Source: DASUNQ01 sp035536455 | Lineage (GTDB): Bacteria; Acidobacteriota; Thermoanaerobaculia; Multivoradales; UBA5704 | NCBI GenBank assembly: GCA_035536455.1 | Contig: DATLOC010000010.1 | Location: forward strand, 67,239 to 131,238 | Direction of reading: 5' to 3' | DNA length: 64,000 nt | Part shown: positions 42,754-52,161 of the stretch, in pieces | Position numbering within the stretch: the first letter of the stretch is position 1 | Layout: each line of letters opens with the position of its first letter | Translations under genes and position numbers: made by a program | The notes under the pieces: generated by a model | What the model saw: only the letters and a program-made list of their open reading frames with translations | Told to the model about the DNA's origin: nothing | Database searches by the model: none

Positions 42754-44886
42754 GTGGACGTCATCGTGCCGGTCTACGCGGCGGCCGAGGAGCTCGCCGC
42801 CTGCCTGGCGAGCCTCGAGCGCCACACCGACCTCCACCGCCACCGGCTGGTCGTCGTCGACGACGCCGGCCCCGGCTTCGATCCGGCGCCGGTCGCGGCG
42901 CTGGCGGCGCGGCTCGCGGCCGCCGCCCCGCCGGCGGGCGCCGGTGCGGACAGCGGCGTCCTCCTGCTCCGCAACGCGAAGCGGCGGGGCTTCGTGGCCA
43001 GCGTCAACCGCGGCATGGCGCTGTCGGGGCGCGACGTCGTGCTGCTCAACAGCGACACGGTCGTGACCCGCGGCTGGCTCGAGAAGCTGCAGGCGGCCGC
43101 CCTCTCGGCGCCGGACGTCGCCACCGCCACGCCGTTCTCCAACCACGCCACCATCTGCTCGCTCCCCCGCTTCCTCGAGATCAACGCCCTCCCCGCCGGC
43201 TGGGACCTGAACGCCTTCGCCGCGCTGGTCGAGCGCGCGGCGGCGCGCGAGCGCCCGCCCCTCCCCACCGGGATCGGCGTCTGTCTCTACATCCGCCGCG
43301 CGGCGCTCGAGCGCGTCGGTCCGTTCGACGAGCGGGCCTTCGGCCTCGGCTACGGCGAGGAGAGCGACTTCTGCTGCCGCGCCACGGCGGCCGGCTGGCG
43401 GCACGTGCTCGACGACGCGACCTTCATCTGGCACGCCGGCCAGAGCAGCTTCGGGGCGTCGCGGGGAGCGCGCGTGCGCGCCGCCCACCGGGTGATGCGC
43501 CGCCGCCACCCCGGCTACCTGCCGGCCGTGGCGCGCTTCATCGCCGAGGACCCGCTGGCGCCGGCGCGCGAGCGGGTGATCGCGGCGCTGCGGCCGCGCC
43601 GGCAGCGGCCGCCCCGCGGCCCGCGCCGGGTGGTCCACCTCGTCCACGGCTGGCCTCCCTGGAGCCCGGCCGGCACCGAGACCTACGCCCGCGGCCTCGC
43701 CCTGCGCCAGGCCGAGCGGCGGGAGGTGGCGGTCTACGCCCGCTCCGCGGACCCGCGCCGCGGCAAGGGCGAAGCGCTCGAGCTGCTCGACGGCGGCGCC
43801 CGGGTCCGTCTCGTCACCAACAACTTCACGCAGCGCGACCCGCTGTCGCGCAACGCCATCCGCGACCGCGCCTTCGACGCCGACTTCGCGCGCCTGCTCG
43901 ACGAGGCGCGCCCCGAGCTGGTGCACGTCCACCACCTGGCCGGCCACGCCTTCTCGCTGACCCGCGCCGCGGCGCGGCGGCGTGTCCCCCTGCTCTACCA
44001 GGTCCAGGACTGGTGGACGCCCTGCGCCCGCGCCAACCTGCTCGACCACCGGCGGCGGCTGTGCAGCGGGCCCGGGCTCGGCAAGTGCGCGGCCTGCCTG
44101 CCGCTCACGCGGCGGCCGCCCGCCGGGCTCTGGAACCGCCTGCTGTATGCCGAGCGCGGGCGCGCGGCGCGCGCCGCCTTTCGCCGCGCCGACGCCTGGC
44201 TCATAGGATCGCACGCCATCCGCGACAGCTACCTCGCGCTCGGGCTGCTGCGCCCCGAGGACCCCGCGTACGTCATCCCGTACGGCGTCGAGACGCCGCC
44301 CCGAGCGCCGCGCCCGACGCGCGCCGAGAGAGACCCGTTGCGCTGCGGCGTCATCGGGTCGCTCATGCCGCACAAGGGGGCGCACGTCGCCGCGGCCGCC
44401 TTCCGCGCCATCGATCCGGCGCGCGCCCGCCTGACCGTCTGGGGGGACCGGACGATCGACCCCGCCTACGCCGCCGAGGTCGAGGCGCTGGGGGGCGGCC
44501 GGGTCGAGATCCGGCCCCCCTTCGCCGAGGCGGAGAAGCCGGCGCTCTTCGCGACGCTCGACCTGCTCGTCGTCCCCTCGCTGGGGCTGGAGTCCTTCGG
44601 CCTGGTGGCCCGCGAGGCGCTCCACCATGGCGTGCCGGTGCTGGCGAGCCGCCGCGGCGCCCTCGCCGAGCTGTGGGCCGACTCGCCGGGCGAGGCGGCG
44701 GGCGCGCTCTTCGACCCCGAGCGCCCCGAGGAGCTGCGCGCCTGGGTCGAGCGGCTGATCGCCGAGCCGGAGCTGCTCGCCGCATGGCGGGCCCGTCTGC
44801 CGGCGGTCAAGGGCATGGACGAGCACGCCGAAGAGATCGAGGAGGTCTACGAGCGGGTGCTGGCAGGGAAGAAGAGGGCGGGGTAA
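42754..44886 (+). CDS. Fused glycosyltransferase, GT2 and GT4 domains
   Basis: 710 aa from GTG 42754, or 719 from a CTG at 42727 that overlaps the stop of the previous gene. The GT2 domain (about 1-230) starts MDVIVPVYAAAEELAACLAS, with VVVDDAG and LLNSDTVVTRGWLEK (metal-binding region). The GT4 part (about 290-700) has HLVHGWPPWSPAGTETYARG, VHVHHLAGHAF, a Cys-rich TPCARANLLDHRRRLCSGPG stretch and PSLGLESFGLVAREAL. Adds sugars to a surface glycan; donors unknown. Followed by a related gene after 7 bp. Confidence 0.87.
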   Translation: MDVIVPVYAAAEELAACLASLERHTDLHRHRLVVVDDAGPGFDPAPVAALAARLAAAAPPAGAGADSGVLLLRNAKRRGFVASVNRGMALSGRDVVLLNSDTVVTRGWLEKLQAAALSAPDVATATPFSNHATICSLPRFLEINALPAGWDLNAFAALVERAAARERPPLPTGIGVCLYIRRAALERVGPFDERAFGLGYGEESDFCCRATAAGWRHVLDDATFIWHAGQSSFGASRGARVRAAHRVMRRRHPGYLPAVARFIAEDPLAPARERVIAALRPRRQRPPRGPRRVVHLVHGWPPWSPAGTETYARGLALRQAERREVAVYARSADPRRGKGEALELLDGGARVRLVTNNFTQRDPLSRNAIRDRAFDADFARLLDEARPELVHVHHLAGHAFSLTRAAARRRVPLLYQVQDWWTPCARANLLDHRRRLCSGPGLGKCAACLPLTRRPPAGLWNRLLYAERGRAARAAFRRADAWLIGSHAIRDSYLALGLLRPEDPAYVIPYGVETPPRAPRPTRAERDPLRCGVIGSLMPHKGAHVAAAAFRAIDPARARLTVWGDRTIDPAYAAEVEALGGGRVEIRPPFAEAEKPALFATLDLLVVPSLGLESFGLVAREALHHGVPVLASRRGALAELWADSPGEAAGALFDPERPEELRAWVERLIAEPELLAAWRARLPAVKGMDEHAEEIEEVYERVLAGKKRAG

Positions 44887-44893
44887 GGAAGAA

Positions 44894-46135
44894 ATGAGCC
44901 TCGTGCCGACGGCGCTGCGCGTGATGCGGGCGGAGGGGCTGCTGGCCGTGCGCGACCGGACGCTGGATCGGATGGCCGAGGCGCGGCGGCGGCGGGCGTT
45001 CCGGGTGGCGGAGCGCGCGCCAGCGGGGTTCCGCGCCGAGACCCTCGACCTCCTCCCTACCCCGCCCTTCCCCTGGCTCGGCGGCGTGCAGACGCAGCTC
45101 CTGCACCGCCTGGAGCGGGAAGCGCGCGCGGGGAGCACGGCCCTCCTCTACCCCGACGGCGCCCGCTCCCGCCTGGAGCTGGCCGCCGGCGAGCGACGGA
45201 CGGCGCTCTACCTGAACGCTTGGTCCCGCGACATGACGGCGCTCGAGGACCCGGCGCTGGAGGAGGCGGCGCTCGGCGGTCTCGAGGCCAGCGGCGCCGA
45301 GCGGCTGCACGTGGAGGGGCTCGCGGGGCTGCCGCTCGGCTCGCTCCTCGCGCTCGGCCGCCGCGGCGTGCGGCTGTCGATCGCCCTTCACGACTTCGCC
45401 CCCTTCTGTCCGCGCCCGCACCTGCTCGAACGGCCGCAGCTCGCGTTCTGCCATTACTCGCGCGATCCGCACCGCTGCGCCCGTTGTCTCAACGAAGACT
45501 GGCGGGTGGAGGTCGGCTGGCAGGAGGGGCGGCGCGCGCTCGCGGCGGAGCTGCTGGCCGGCGCGGAGCGCATCGCCTACCCGTCGGCGTTCCTCCGTTC
45601 GACCTGCCTGGATCTTTTTCCCGGTCTGCCGCCGGAGCGACAGGTGGTCGTCGCGCCGGACGACCCGCCGGCGCTCCCGGCTCACCGCACCCCTGCCCAG
45701 CCCCCCCGCCACATCGCCTACGTCGGCAGCGTCCTCCCCCACAAGGGCGCGCTGGTCTTCGAGGAGGTCGTGCGGCGGCTGGGGCGCGGCGGGGCGGCGG
45801 GCGTGCGCTGGAGCGCCTACGGCGGCGGCGACGCGGCGCTGCTGGCGCGCCTGCGGCGCCTGCCGCGAGTGCGCGTCCGCGGCTACTACCGGAGCGGCTC
45901 CCTCCCCCGCCTCCTGGCCGCCGACGAGGTGGACCTGGCGCTGCTGCTGTCGATCGTCCCGGAGTCCTACGGCTTCACCCTGTCGGAGTGCCGTGCCGCG
46001 GGCGTGCCGGTGGTGGCTTTCGACCTCGGGGCGCTGGGCGAGCGGGTGCGCGCCGAAGCGGGGGGCACGCTGGTGCCGCTCGCCGAGGGCGCCGCGGGCG
46101 TCGCCGCCCGCCTCGGCGAGCTCCTGGGCGGCTAG
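44894..46135 (+). CDS. Glycosyltransferase, GT4 type
   Basis: 413 aa. The C-terminal Rossmann half is clear: HIAYVGSVLPHKGALVFEEV and SIVPESYGFTLSECRAAGVP, then VVAFDLGALGERV, the nucleotide-sugar site. The N-terminal half includes a metal-like Cys cluster (FCHYSRDPHRCARCLNEDW). It stands directly after the GT2-GT4 fusion and ends by sharing a CTAG double stop with the next convergent gene. Donor and acceptor unknown. Confidence 0.85.
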   Translation: MSLVPTALRVMRAEGLLAVRDRTLDRMAEARRRRAFRVAERAPAGFRAETLDLLPTPPFPWLGGVQTQLLHRLEREARAGSTALLYPDGARSRLELAAGERRTALYLNAWSRDMTALEDPALEEAALGGLEASGAERLHVEGLAGLPLGSLLALGRRGVRLSIALHDFAPFCPRPHLLERPQLAFCHYSRDPHRCARCLNEDWRVEVGWQEGRRALAAELLAGAERIAYPSAFLRSTCLDLFPGLPPERQVVVAPDDPPALPAHRTPAQPPRHIAYVGSVLPHKGALVFEEVVRRLGRGGAAGVRWSAYGGGDAALLARLRRLPRVRVRGYYRSGSLPRLLAADEVDLALLLSIVPESYGFTLSECRAAGVPVVAFDLGALGERVRAEAGGTLVPLAEGAAGVAARLGELLGG

Positions 46136-47571
46136 GGCGCCGGCTCCTCGCGCCGGGCGACCGCGATCATCCCCAGGCCCGGCCAGGGCAGGACGCGGTC
46201 GGCGCGGCGCACCAGCGGCACCAGCATGTTGAAGAGCTTGAGCTGTACGCGGCTGAAGTGACGCCGCTTGAGCGCCACGCCGTTGATCCACCAGCCGGGG
46301 ACGGCGGCGCGGTTGAAGTCGCGTACCGCCTCCAGCCGGAACCCGGCCGCGGCGAGCTCCCGTTCGAGCATCGGGCGGTCGTAGCGGGTGCGATGCCCCA
46401 GCACCTCGTCGAGGCTGGAGTAGAGGCGCTGCCCGGCGGGGACGTAGAGCACGAGCCGGCCGCCGGGGGCGAGCGCGCCGTGCATGTTGCGCAGCGCCGG
46501 CAACGGGTCGCGCACGTGCTCGAGGACGTTGAGGCAGATCACGGTGTCGAAGGCGCCGCGCCAGGGTGCGAGGTCTTCCGGCTCCTCGACGTCGACGCGG
46601 GCGACCTCGAGGTAGGGCTTGCCGAGCGCCAGGTTGCGCAGGTAGGCGAGGTAGTGCGGGTTGATGTCGCTCGCCAGGTAGCGGTCGCGCGGCAGCAGCC
46701 ACGAGGTGATGTTGCCGATCCCGGCGCCGATCTCCAGCACCCGCGCGCCGACGTGCGGCGCGATCGACTCCGCCATCCAGCGGTTGAAGCGCTGCGCCCG
46801 CTCCAGGCTGTGCAGGATGTGCGAGCCGTACTCGTCCTCGGCATAGAGGTCGTCGACGAGCTTGTACTTGAGGATGGCCTTGATGGCCTTGAAGCCGTCG
46901 CGCCAGCCGATCTTCTTCCCCTCGCGGTAGGTGCGCCCGAGGTAGCTGATCGGCACTTCGAAGATGCGCACGTCGCGCTTGGCGATCTTGGCGGTGATCT
47001 CGGGCTCCATCGCGAAGTCGTTCGAGCGGATCGGGATCGACTTGAGCAGCGGCGCCCGGAACATCTTGTAGCAGGTCTCCATGTCGGTGAGGTTGAGGTC
47101 CGTCGCCCAGTTGCTCAGACCGGTGAGCAGCCGGTTGCCGAGCGCGTGCCGGTGGTAGAGGACGCGCCGCCGCTCGCTGGGCAGGAAGCGCGAGCCGTAG
47201 ACGACGTCGGCGCCGTCCTCGAGGAACGGCCGCACCAGCCGCGCGTAGTCGCGCGGGTCGTACTCGAGGTCCGCGTCCTGGAAGACGATGAGGTCGCCCG
47301 TCGCCTCGGCGATGCCGCGGCGGATGGCGCTCCCCTTCCCCTGGTTGCGCCCCTGCTCGAGCAGGCGCACCCGGTCCGGGTGGGCGGCGGCCAGTTGGCG
47401 GAGCACGTCCAGGCTGCCGTCGGTCGAGCCGTCGTCGACGAGCAGGAGCTCGAGCTCGCGCACCTCCGGCATCTCGACCGCCAGCACCCGGGCGACGAGC
47501 TCGCCGACCAGGTAGCGCTCGTTGTAGACCGGGACGACGACGGAGAGCTTGGGCGCGAACTCGCGCTTCAC
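46132..47571 (-). CDS. GT2 polyprenyl-P glycosyltransferase fused to a methyltransferase
   Basis: 479 aa. Residues 1-245 are a DPM1-like GT2: LSVVVPVYNERYLVGELVAR, LLLVDDGSTDGSLDVL, GKGSAIRRG, FQDADLEYDP, and GRTYREGKKIGWRDG. The C-terminal half is a class I methyltransferase with VLEIGAGIGNITSWLL, ASDINPHYLAYLR and ICLNVLEHVRDPLPAL. Such fusions act in glycan or lipid-linked sugar assembly. No SD; the ATG gives the canonical GT2 beginning. Confidence 0.88.
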   Translation of the reverse strand: MKREFAPKLSVVVPVYNERYLVGELVARVLAVEMPEVRELELLLVDDGSTDGSLDVLRQLAAAHPDRVRLLEQGRNQGKGSAIRRGIAEATGDLIVFQDADLEYDPRDYARLVRPFLEDGADVVYGSRFLPSERRRVLYHRHALGNRLLTGLSNWATDLNLTDMETCYKMFRAPLLKSIPIRSNDFAMEPEITAKIAKRDVRIFEVPISYLGRTYREGKKIGWRDGFKAIKAILKYKLVDDLYAEDEYGSHILHSLERAQRFNRWMAESIAPHVGARVLEIGAGIGNITSWLLPRDRYLASDINPHYLAYLRNLALGKPYLEVARVDVEEPEDLAPWRGAFDTVICLNVLEHVRDPLPALRNMHGALAPGGRLVLYVPAGQRLYSSLDEVLGHRTRYDRPMLERELAAAGFRLEAVRDFNRAAVPGWWINGVALKRRHFSRVQLKLFNMLVPLVRRADRVLPWPGLGMIAVARREEPAP

Positions 47572-47633
47572 ATCTGGCCTCGCGGGGCGGAGGGTAGCAT
47601 CGGCGCCGAGAGGGTGCGCCCGGCCAGAAGCAG

Positions 47634-47657
47634 AGCGGCCGCCCGCAGGCGGCCGCT
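47634..47657. terminator. Strong hairpin without T-run after the secreted gene
   Basis: AGCGGCCGCC (47634-47643) pairs perfectly with GGCGGCCGCT (47648-47657) around CGCA. It lies 28 bp after the stop of the minus-strand gene at 47686. There is no T-run, so it may be a weak or factor-assisted terminator or an mRNA 3' end. Confidence 0.4.
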
Positions 47658-47685
47658 AGACCCGGAGGGTGGGAGGGCGAGAGGG

Positions 47686-48186
47686 CTACTCGAAGTAGCC
47701 GGTCACGTCGAGCACGACGTGCGCGGTGTTGTTGTTGGAGATGTTCGGAGTCTCGGTGTCGCCCCAAATGATGTGGAGGTCGGCGTTATTGCTCGAGAGA
47801 GGCACGATCGCGCCATTAGCGATCACCGACTCGCCGGTGTTGAAGTTGATCGTTGAAAACCCCGAGAACCAGACGTTGGAGGGCGAAATGGCGAGCCAGC
47901 CGGCGGCGGTAGGAGCCACCACCGTGATGTTCAAGGTGGCCGCCTTCGCTCCCACGGGTATGCCGCAGTTGCCCTGGACCTTGAACTGCCTCGGCGAGTA
48001 GTCGAAGATCACCGGGCCGGCGTTCAGCCCGTTGGGGGTGTTTCGGGTGTCGGCCACCCGACAGGGACTCACCGCATAGAACTGGTAGGGGCCTTCGCCC
48101 TGCGCCATCGCCGCCGCCGTCGACGCCAGCAAGAGAGCGACCGTCGCGAGCCAACGAACCGCACCGCACCGCTTGATCCCGTTCAC
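47686..48186 (-). CDS. Small secreted protein, beta-sandwich type
   Basis: 166 aa from GTG 48186 (AGGAGGT 7 nt upstream; a GTG at 48195 is too close to that site). Signal peptide then AAAMAQGEGPYQFYAVSPCR. The mature part contains VADTRNTPNGLNAGPVIFDY, NCGIPVGAKAATLNITVVAP and TAHVVLDVTGYFE, a secreted beta-domain repeated in many Acidobacteriota-type surface proteins as far as I recall. Function unknown. It stands alone within the glycan gene region. Confidence 0.8.
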   Translation of the reverse strand: MNGIKRCGAVRWLATVALLLASTAAAMAQGEGPYQFYAVSPCRVADTRNTPNGLNAGPVIFDYSPRQFKVQGNCGIPVGAKAATLNITVVAPTAAGWLAISPSNVWFSGFSTINFNTGESVIANGAIVPLSSNNADLHIIWGDTETPNISNNNTAHVVLDVTGYFE

Positions 48187-48341
48187 GAGTAGCACCTCCT
48201 AGGGTTTCGAGCGCCGAGAATACCACGCCAGTCGGGTGCAGGGTGTTGTCGGCGTCACAAACACAACCCCCCTGGGGGGAATTCCACAGCAAGGTTCCTG
48301 ACTCCTAGTCCCATACTAGCATAAACCAAGGAGGGCTGAGG

Positions 48342-49241
48342 CTGAGCGTACCCCCACGCCTGTCCGTGGTCGTGCCGACGCACGACACTCGGGAGCTGAC
48401 CCTGCGCTGTGTCACCGCGCTCCAGGGGTCGCGGGAACCCCTGGAGGTCCTCGTCGTGGACGACGCCAGCTCCGACGGCACTGGCGACGCCCTGGCCGCC
48501 CGCTTCCCTCATGTCGCGGTGCTCCGCTGCCCTGCCAGGACGGGCTTCACGCGCGCAGCGAACAGCGGGCTCGCGCGGGCGCAAGGAGAGATCGTCCTCC
48601 TCCTCAACAGCGACACCGAGGTCGAGCCTGGCGCCCTGACGGCGCTTCTCGCCGCTTTCGACGCGGATCATCGTCTGGGAGCGGCGGGGGGCTTGCTGCA
48701 CTACCCCGACGGGAGCGCGCAGTGGAGCGGGGGGCGCGAGCCCGGCCTGTTCTGGCTGGCGGCGCTGGCGAGCGGCCTACCCAGGGCCCTGGCGCGATGG
48801 CCGGCCTACCGGCGGTGGAAGCCGGTGGGTGCCCGCGCCGGCGGGAGAGTGGACTGGGTGACCGGCGCGGCGCTGGCGGTTCGTCGTCGTGCTCTCGCCG
48901 AGGTGGGCTCCCTTGACGAGCGCTTCCGCTTCTACGCCCAGGACCTGGATCTCTGCTTGCGGCTGCGCGATGCGGGTTGGGGGATCGCGCTGCTCGCCGA
49001 CTTCCGCGTCCTCCACCATCACGGCGCCACGATCGGCAAGGAGGCGGGCGCGGCCGAAGGGCGCCAGCACGCCGAGCTCCTCTGGCGCGACCTCTTGCGG
49101 TGGGCCGCCAAGAGACATGGGGAGCGGTGGGCTCGGCGGGCGGCTCTTGCCCTTTGGCTCGGCGGGACGGCGCGTCTCCTGTCGCTGCGCTTGCGCGATG
49201 TCTTCGCAGGGGGCTCTGGAGATCGACCGCATCGGAAGTAG
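48342..49241 (+). CDS. GT2 glycosyltransferase with probable CTG start
   Basis: 299 aa from CTG 48342, giving MSVPPRLSVVVPTHDTRELT; AAGGAGG lies 7 nt before it. The next possible start, GTG 48366, would cut the first strand of the domain and has no ribosome site. Motifs: LVVDDASSDGTGDALAARF, LLLNSDTEVEPGALTALL, GAALAVRRRALAEVGSLDE and FYAQDLDLCLRLRDAGWGI, all typical of rhamnosyl- or similar GT2 enzymes. The next gene starts 16 bp later. Confidence 0.87.
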   Translation: MSVPPRLSVVVPTHDTRELTLRCVTALQGSREPLEVLVVDDASSDGTGDALAARFPHVAVLRCPARTGFTRAANSGLARAQGEIVLLLNSDTEVEPGALTALLAAFDADHRLGAAGGLLHYPDGSAQWSGGREPGLFWLAALASGLPRALARWPAYRRWKPVGARAGGRVDWVTGAALAVRRRALAEVGSLDERFRFYAQDLDLCLRLRDAGWGIALLADFRVLHHHGATIGKEAGAAEGRQHAELLWRDLLRWAAKRHGERWARRAALALWLGGTARLLSLRLRDVFAGGSGDRPHRK

Positions 49242-49256
49242 TAACCTCACGCTCGC

Positions 49257-52070
49257 ATGCCGCGACCCGTCGCTTGCACCATCATCGCCAACAACTACCT
49301 GGCGTTCGCGCGTGTCTTCGCCGCTTCCTTTCGCGAGCACCATCCGAACGGCGAGGTGCATGTTCTGGTGGTGGACGGCGCCGAGCCGCCGCACGACGCC
49401 CGCTCGGAGCCCTTCATCCGCCATTCCGTCGAGCGGCTGCAGATTCCCGACTTCCCGAACCTCGCCTTCCGCTACTCGCTGCTCGAGCTGAGCACCGCCC
49501 TCAAGCCCTCCTTCCTCGCCTATCTCCTCCGCTCTCTCGGTGTCCAGGGCGTCGCCTACTTCGACCCCGACATCCTCGTCACGGCCGACCTCGAGCCGGT
49601 CTTCGGGGCGCTCGCGACGCACGACCTCCTGCTCACTCCGCACATCACGGCGCCGCTCGAGGACGAGCGAGTGCCGGGCGAGCACGACATCCTGGTCTCC
49701 GGGGCGTACAACCTGGGCTTCGTCGCCGTCGCCGCCGGCGAGCGAAGCTTCGCGTTCCTCGACTGGTGGCGGCGGCGGCTCCACTTCGAGTGCTTGCACG
49801 ACGTGGCGCGCGGGCTCTTCGTCGACCAGCGTTGGATGGATCTCGCGCCGGCCTTCGTGCCCCGGACTCGCATCCTGCACGACCCCGGGCTCAACGTCGC
49901 GTACTGGAACCTGCCCCACCGCCGCCTCGAGCGCCGGGAGGGCGCCTGGTGGGTCGAGGGCCAACCGCTGCGCTTCTTTCACTTCAGCGGCTTCGACCCG
50001 CTGCAGCCCCAGCGCCTCTCCCGTTTCCAGAACCGCTACGAATTCGCGGACCGCCCCGACATCGCGCCCCTCTTCGCCGAGTACGCGCGGCTGGTGGCGG
50101 CGGCGGGCCATGAACAGCTCAGCAAGACCCCTTATCGCTTCAGCCGCTTCGCCAACGGCGTCGCCGTCCCTGAGGTTGCGCGCCGGGCGCTGCAGGGCGC
50201 CGATCCCCACGGCCGGCGCTGGAACGATCCCTTCGCGACCACCGGACCCGACAGCTATTTCGAGTGGTTACGGGCGCCCGTCCTGGCCGACCACCAGCCC
50301 CCGCTGCCCCGCCTCGCGCTGCTGCTTTGGGACCGCCGTCCCGACCTGCAGGCGCGCTTCCCGCGGCCGGACGGCGCCGATCGCGTCGCGTTCGGCGAAT
50401 GGTTCGTCGCCGCGGCCGCGCAGGAAGGGATCGATCCCGCCTTCGTGACGGCGCTCGCGGAGGGTCTCCGTCGGATCGGGGCCGGCCCGGTCGCGGCCGA
50501 GCGCGAAGCGGCCGCCGAGCGGCTGTTCGCGGCGCCCGGCGACGAGCGGGCACCGTTCGAGAGCGACGCGCGGGCCTTGACGCCCGATCTCGTCGCCTGG
50601 CTCACCGCCGACGCCGGGTTCGAACCCGGCCGCAGGCCCCGCATCCCCCATTTCGCTCTCTCGCTGTACCGGCAGCGCGCAGACCTCCGGCGGGTCTTCC
50701 CCGACCCGCTCGGACGCGACCGCGACGCCTTCGCCCTCTGGCTGGTCACCTCCGGACGGCTGGAGCACGGCTTGCCCGCGGCTCTCCTGGCTCCGACGCT
50801 TCGCACCCTTTCTTGGCGGCGGCGCCTCTATGCCCGCCTCTGGTGGCACCGCCATCGACGAGAGGACCGGCGCGTCGAGCGTGTCGGGCCCCCGCCGGCC
50901 GCGGGCCCGACACCAGACGCCGACGCCAAGCCGGCAGCTCGACGCGAAATCGTCGCGCCCCGGCACGGCGTCAACGTGGTCGGATGGGCCGACGCGCCGA
51001 CCGGCGTCGGCGAGGCCTGCCGCGGCACCTTGCGGGCGCTGGAGCATGCGGGCATCCCCCTCGCCCTGTACAACCTGGGCGGCTCGGCCGACAGCCCGCA
51101 GCGGGCCTCGCGGACCGCCGGCGAGCTCCCTTTCGAGACCATCCTCTATCACGTCAACGCCGACATGATGGAGACCGTCGGTCGGCAGCTTCCACGCGGC
51201 CTCACGGCCGGACGGCGTGCGATCGGCTACTGGTTTTGGGAGCTCTCCTACTTCCCGCGGGAGTTCGCGCCCGCCTTCCGTCGCGTCGACGAGCTTTGGG
51301 CTCCCAGCCGCTTTTGTCTCGAGACGTTCCGGACCCTCGCACCGGTGCCGGTGCACTGGATGCCTCCTTGCGTGGCGCCGCCGAGCGCAAGTCCCCTCGA
51401 TCGCTCGACGCTCGGCATCGACCCGGAATGCGTCCTGTTCCTGAATGTCTTCGACACGCTGAGCGTCCCCGAGCGCAAGAACCCTTTCGGCCTCCTTGCG
51501 GCATTTGCCGAGGTCGCCACGCGCAGCGCCGTGCCCGTTCACCTCGCGCTCAAGATCACGCACGCGGAGGCCGAGCCGGAACTCATCGCCGAGCTCCAGG
51601 AGCGGGCGCGCGGGTCCCCTGTCACGCTCTTGACCGGCGGCATGACGCGCGCCGAGCTCGACGCCCTGCTCGCGACCTGCGACGCCTACGTGTCACTCCA
51701 TCGCTCGGAGGGACTGGGGCTGCCGCTGATCGAGGCCCTGTACTTGGACAAGCCCGTCATCGCGACCGGCTACGGGGGCGTCACCGACTTCTTCGACGAG
51801 TCGACCGGCTTCGTCGTGAGCCACCGCCTCGTCGCGCTCGAACGGCCGCGCGGCCCCTACCCGTCGGGAAGCGTGTGGGCCGATCCGGACCTCGAGCACG
51901 CCGCCGGGCTGATGCTCGAGGTCGCCGCCGATCCGCAGCGAGCCGCGGCCCGCGGCCGGGCCGGGCACGAGCGCGTCGCCGCCCTCTACGGCGTCGAGGC
52001 CGCAGCGGCTCGCTTCCGCGCCCGGCTGGGCGCAGTGACGACGAGCGTCGCATCGTGCGTGCTCGTATAG
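49257..52070 (+). CDS. Large glycosyltransferase: GT8-like domain, helical linker modules, GT4 domain
   Basis: 937 aa. The N-terminal part (1-290) is GT-A-like: TIIANNYLAFARVFAASFRE, LEPVFGALATHDLLLTPHIT and a DPDIL metal motif (AYFDPDILVT). The middle (about 345-530) has two copies of a helical module, LPRLALLLWDRRPDLQARFP and IPHFALSLYRQRADLRRVFP, each followed by a DR-A-F-W pattern. The C-terminal GT4 (about 580-930) contains GVNVVGWADAPTGVGEACRG, YVSLHRSEGLGLPLIEALYL and GGVTDFFDESTGFVV. Probably builds a mixed-sugar chain. Confidence 0.87.
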   Translation: MPRPVACTIIANNYLAFARVFAASFREHHPNGEVHVLVVDGAEPPHDARSEPFIRHSVERLQIPDFPNLAFRYSLLELSTALKPSFLAYLLRSLGVQGVAYFDPDILVTADLEPVFGALATHDLLLTPHITAPLEDERVPGEHDILVSGAYNLGFVAVAAGERSFAFLDWWRRRLHFECLHDVARGLFVDQRWMDLAPAFVPRTRILHDPGLNVAYWNLPHRRLERREGAWWVEGQPLRFFHFSGFDPLQPQRLSRFQNRYEFADRPDIAPLFAEYARLVAAAGHEQLSKTPYRFSRFANGVAVPEVARRALQGADPHGRRWNDPFATTGPDSYFEWLRAPVLADHQPPLPRLALLLWDRRPDLQARFPRPDGADRVAFGEWFVAAAAQEGIDPAFVTALAEGLRRIGAGPVAAEREAAAERLFAAPGDERAPFESDARALTPDLVAWLTADAGFEPGRRPRIPHFALSLYRQRADLRRVFPDPLGRDRDAFALWLVTSGRLEHGLPAALLAPTLRTLSWRRRLYARLWWHRHRREDRRVERVGPPPAAGPTPDADAKPAARREIVAPRHGVNVVGWADAPTGVGEACRGTLRALEHAGIPLALYNLGGSADSPQRASRTAGELPFETILYHVNADMMETVGRQLPRGLTAGRRAIGYWFWELSYFPREFAPAFRRVDELWAPSRFCLETFRTLAPVPVHWMPPCVAPPSASPLDRSTLGIDPECVLFLNVFDTLSVPERKNPFGLLAAFAEVATRSAVPVHLALKITHAEAEPELIAELQERARGSPVTLLTGGMTRAELDALLATCDAYVSLHRSEGLGLPLIEALYLDKPVIATGYGGVTDFFDESTGFVVSHRLVALERPRGPYPSGSVWADPDLEHAAGLMLEVAADPQRAAARGRAGHERVAALYGVEAAAARFRARLGAVTTSVASCVLV

Positions 52071-52161
52071 CCTTCCGGTCCGGGGCGGACGGTGCGGTGG
52101 CGGACCGCAGCGCAGATCTGCTAGCGTTAACCGTCGCTTTGGCCAATCGAGAAACTACCGC

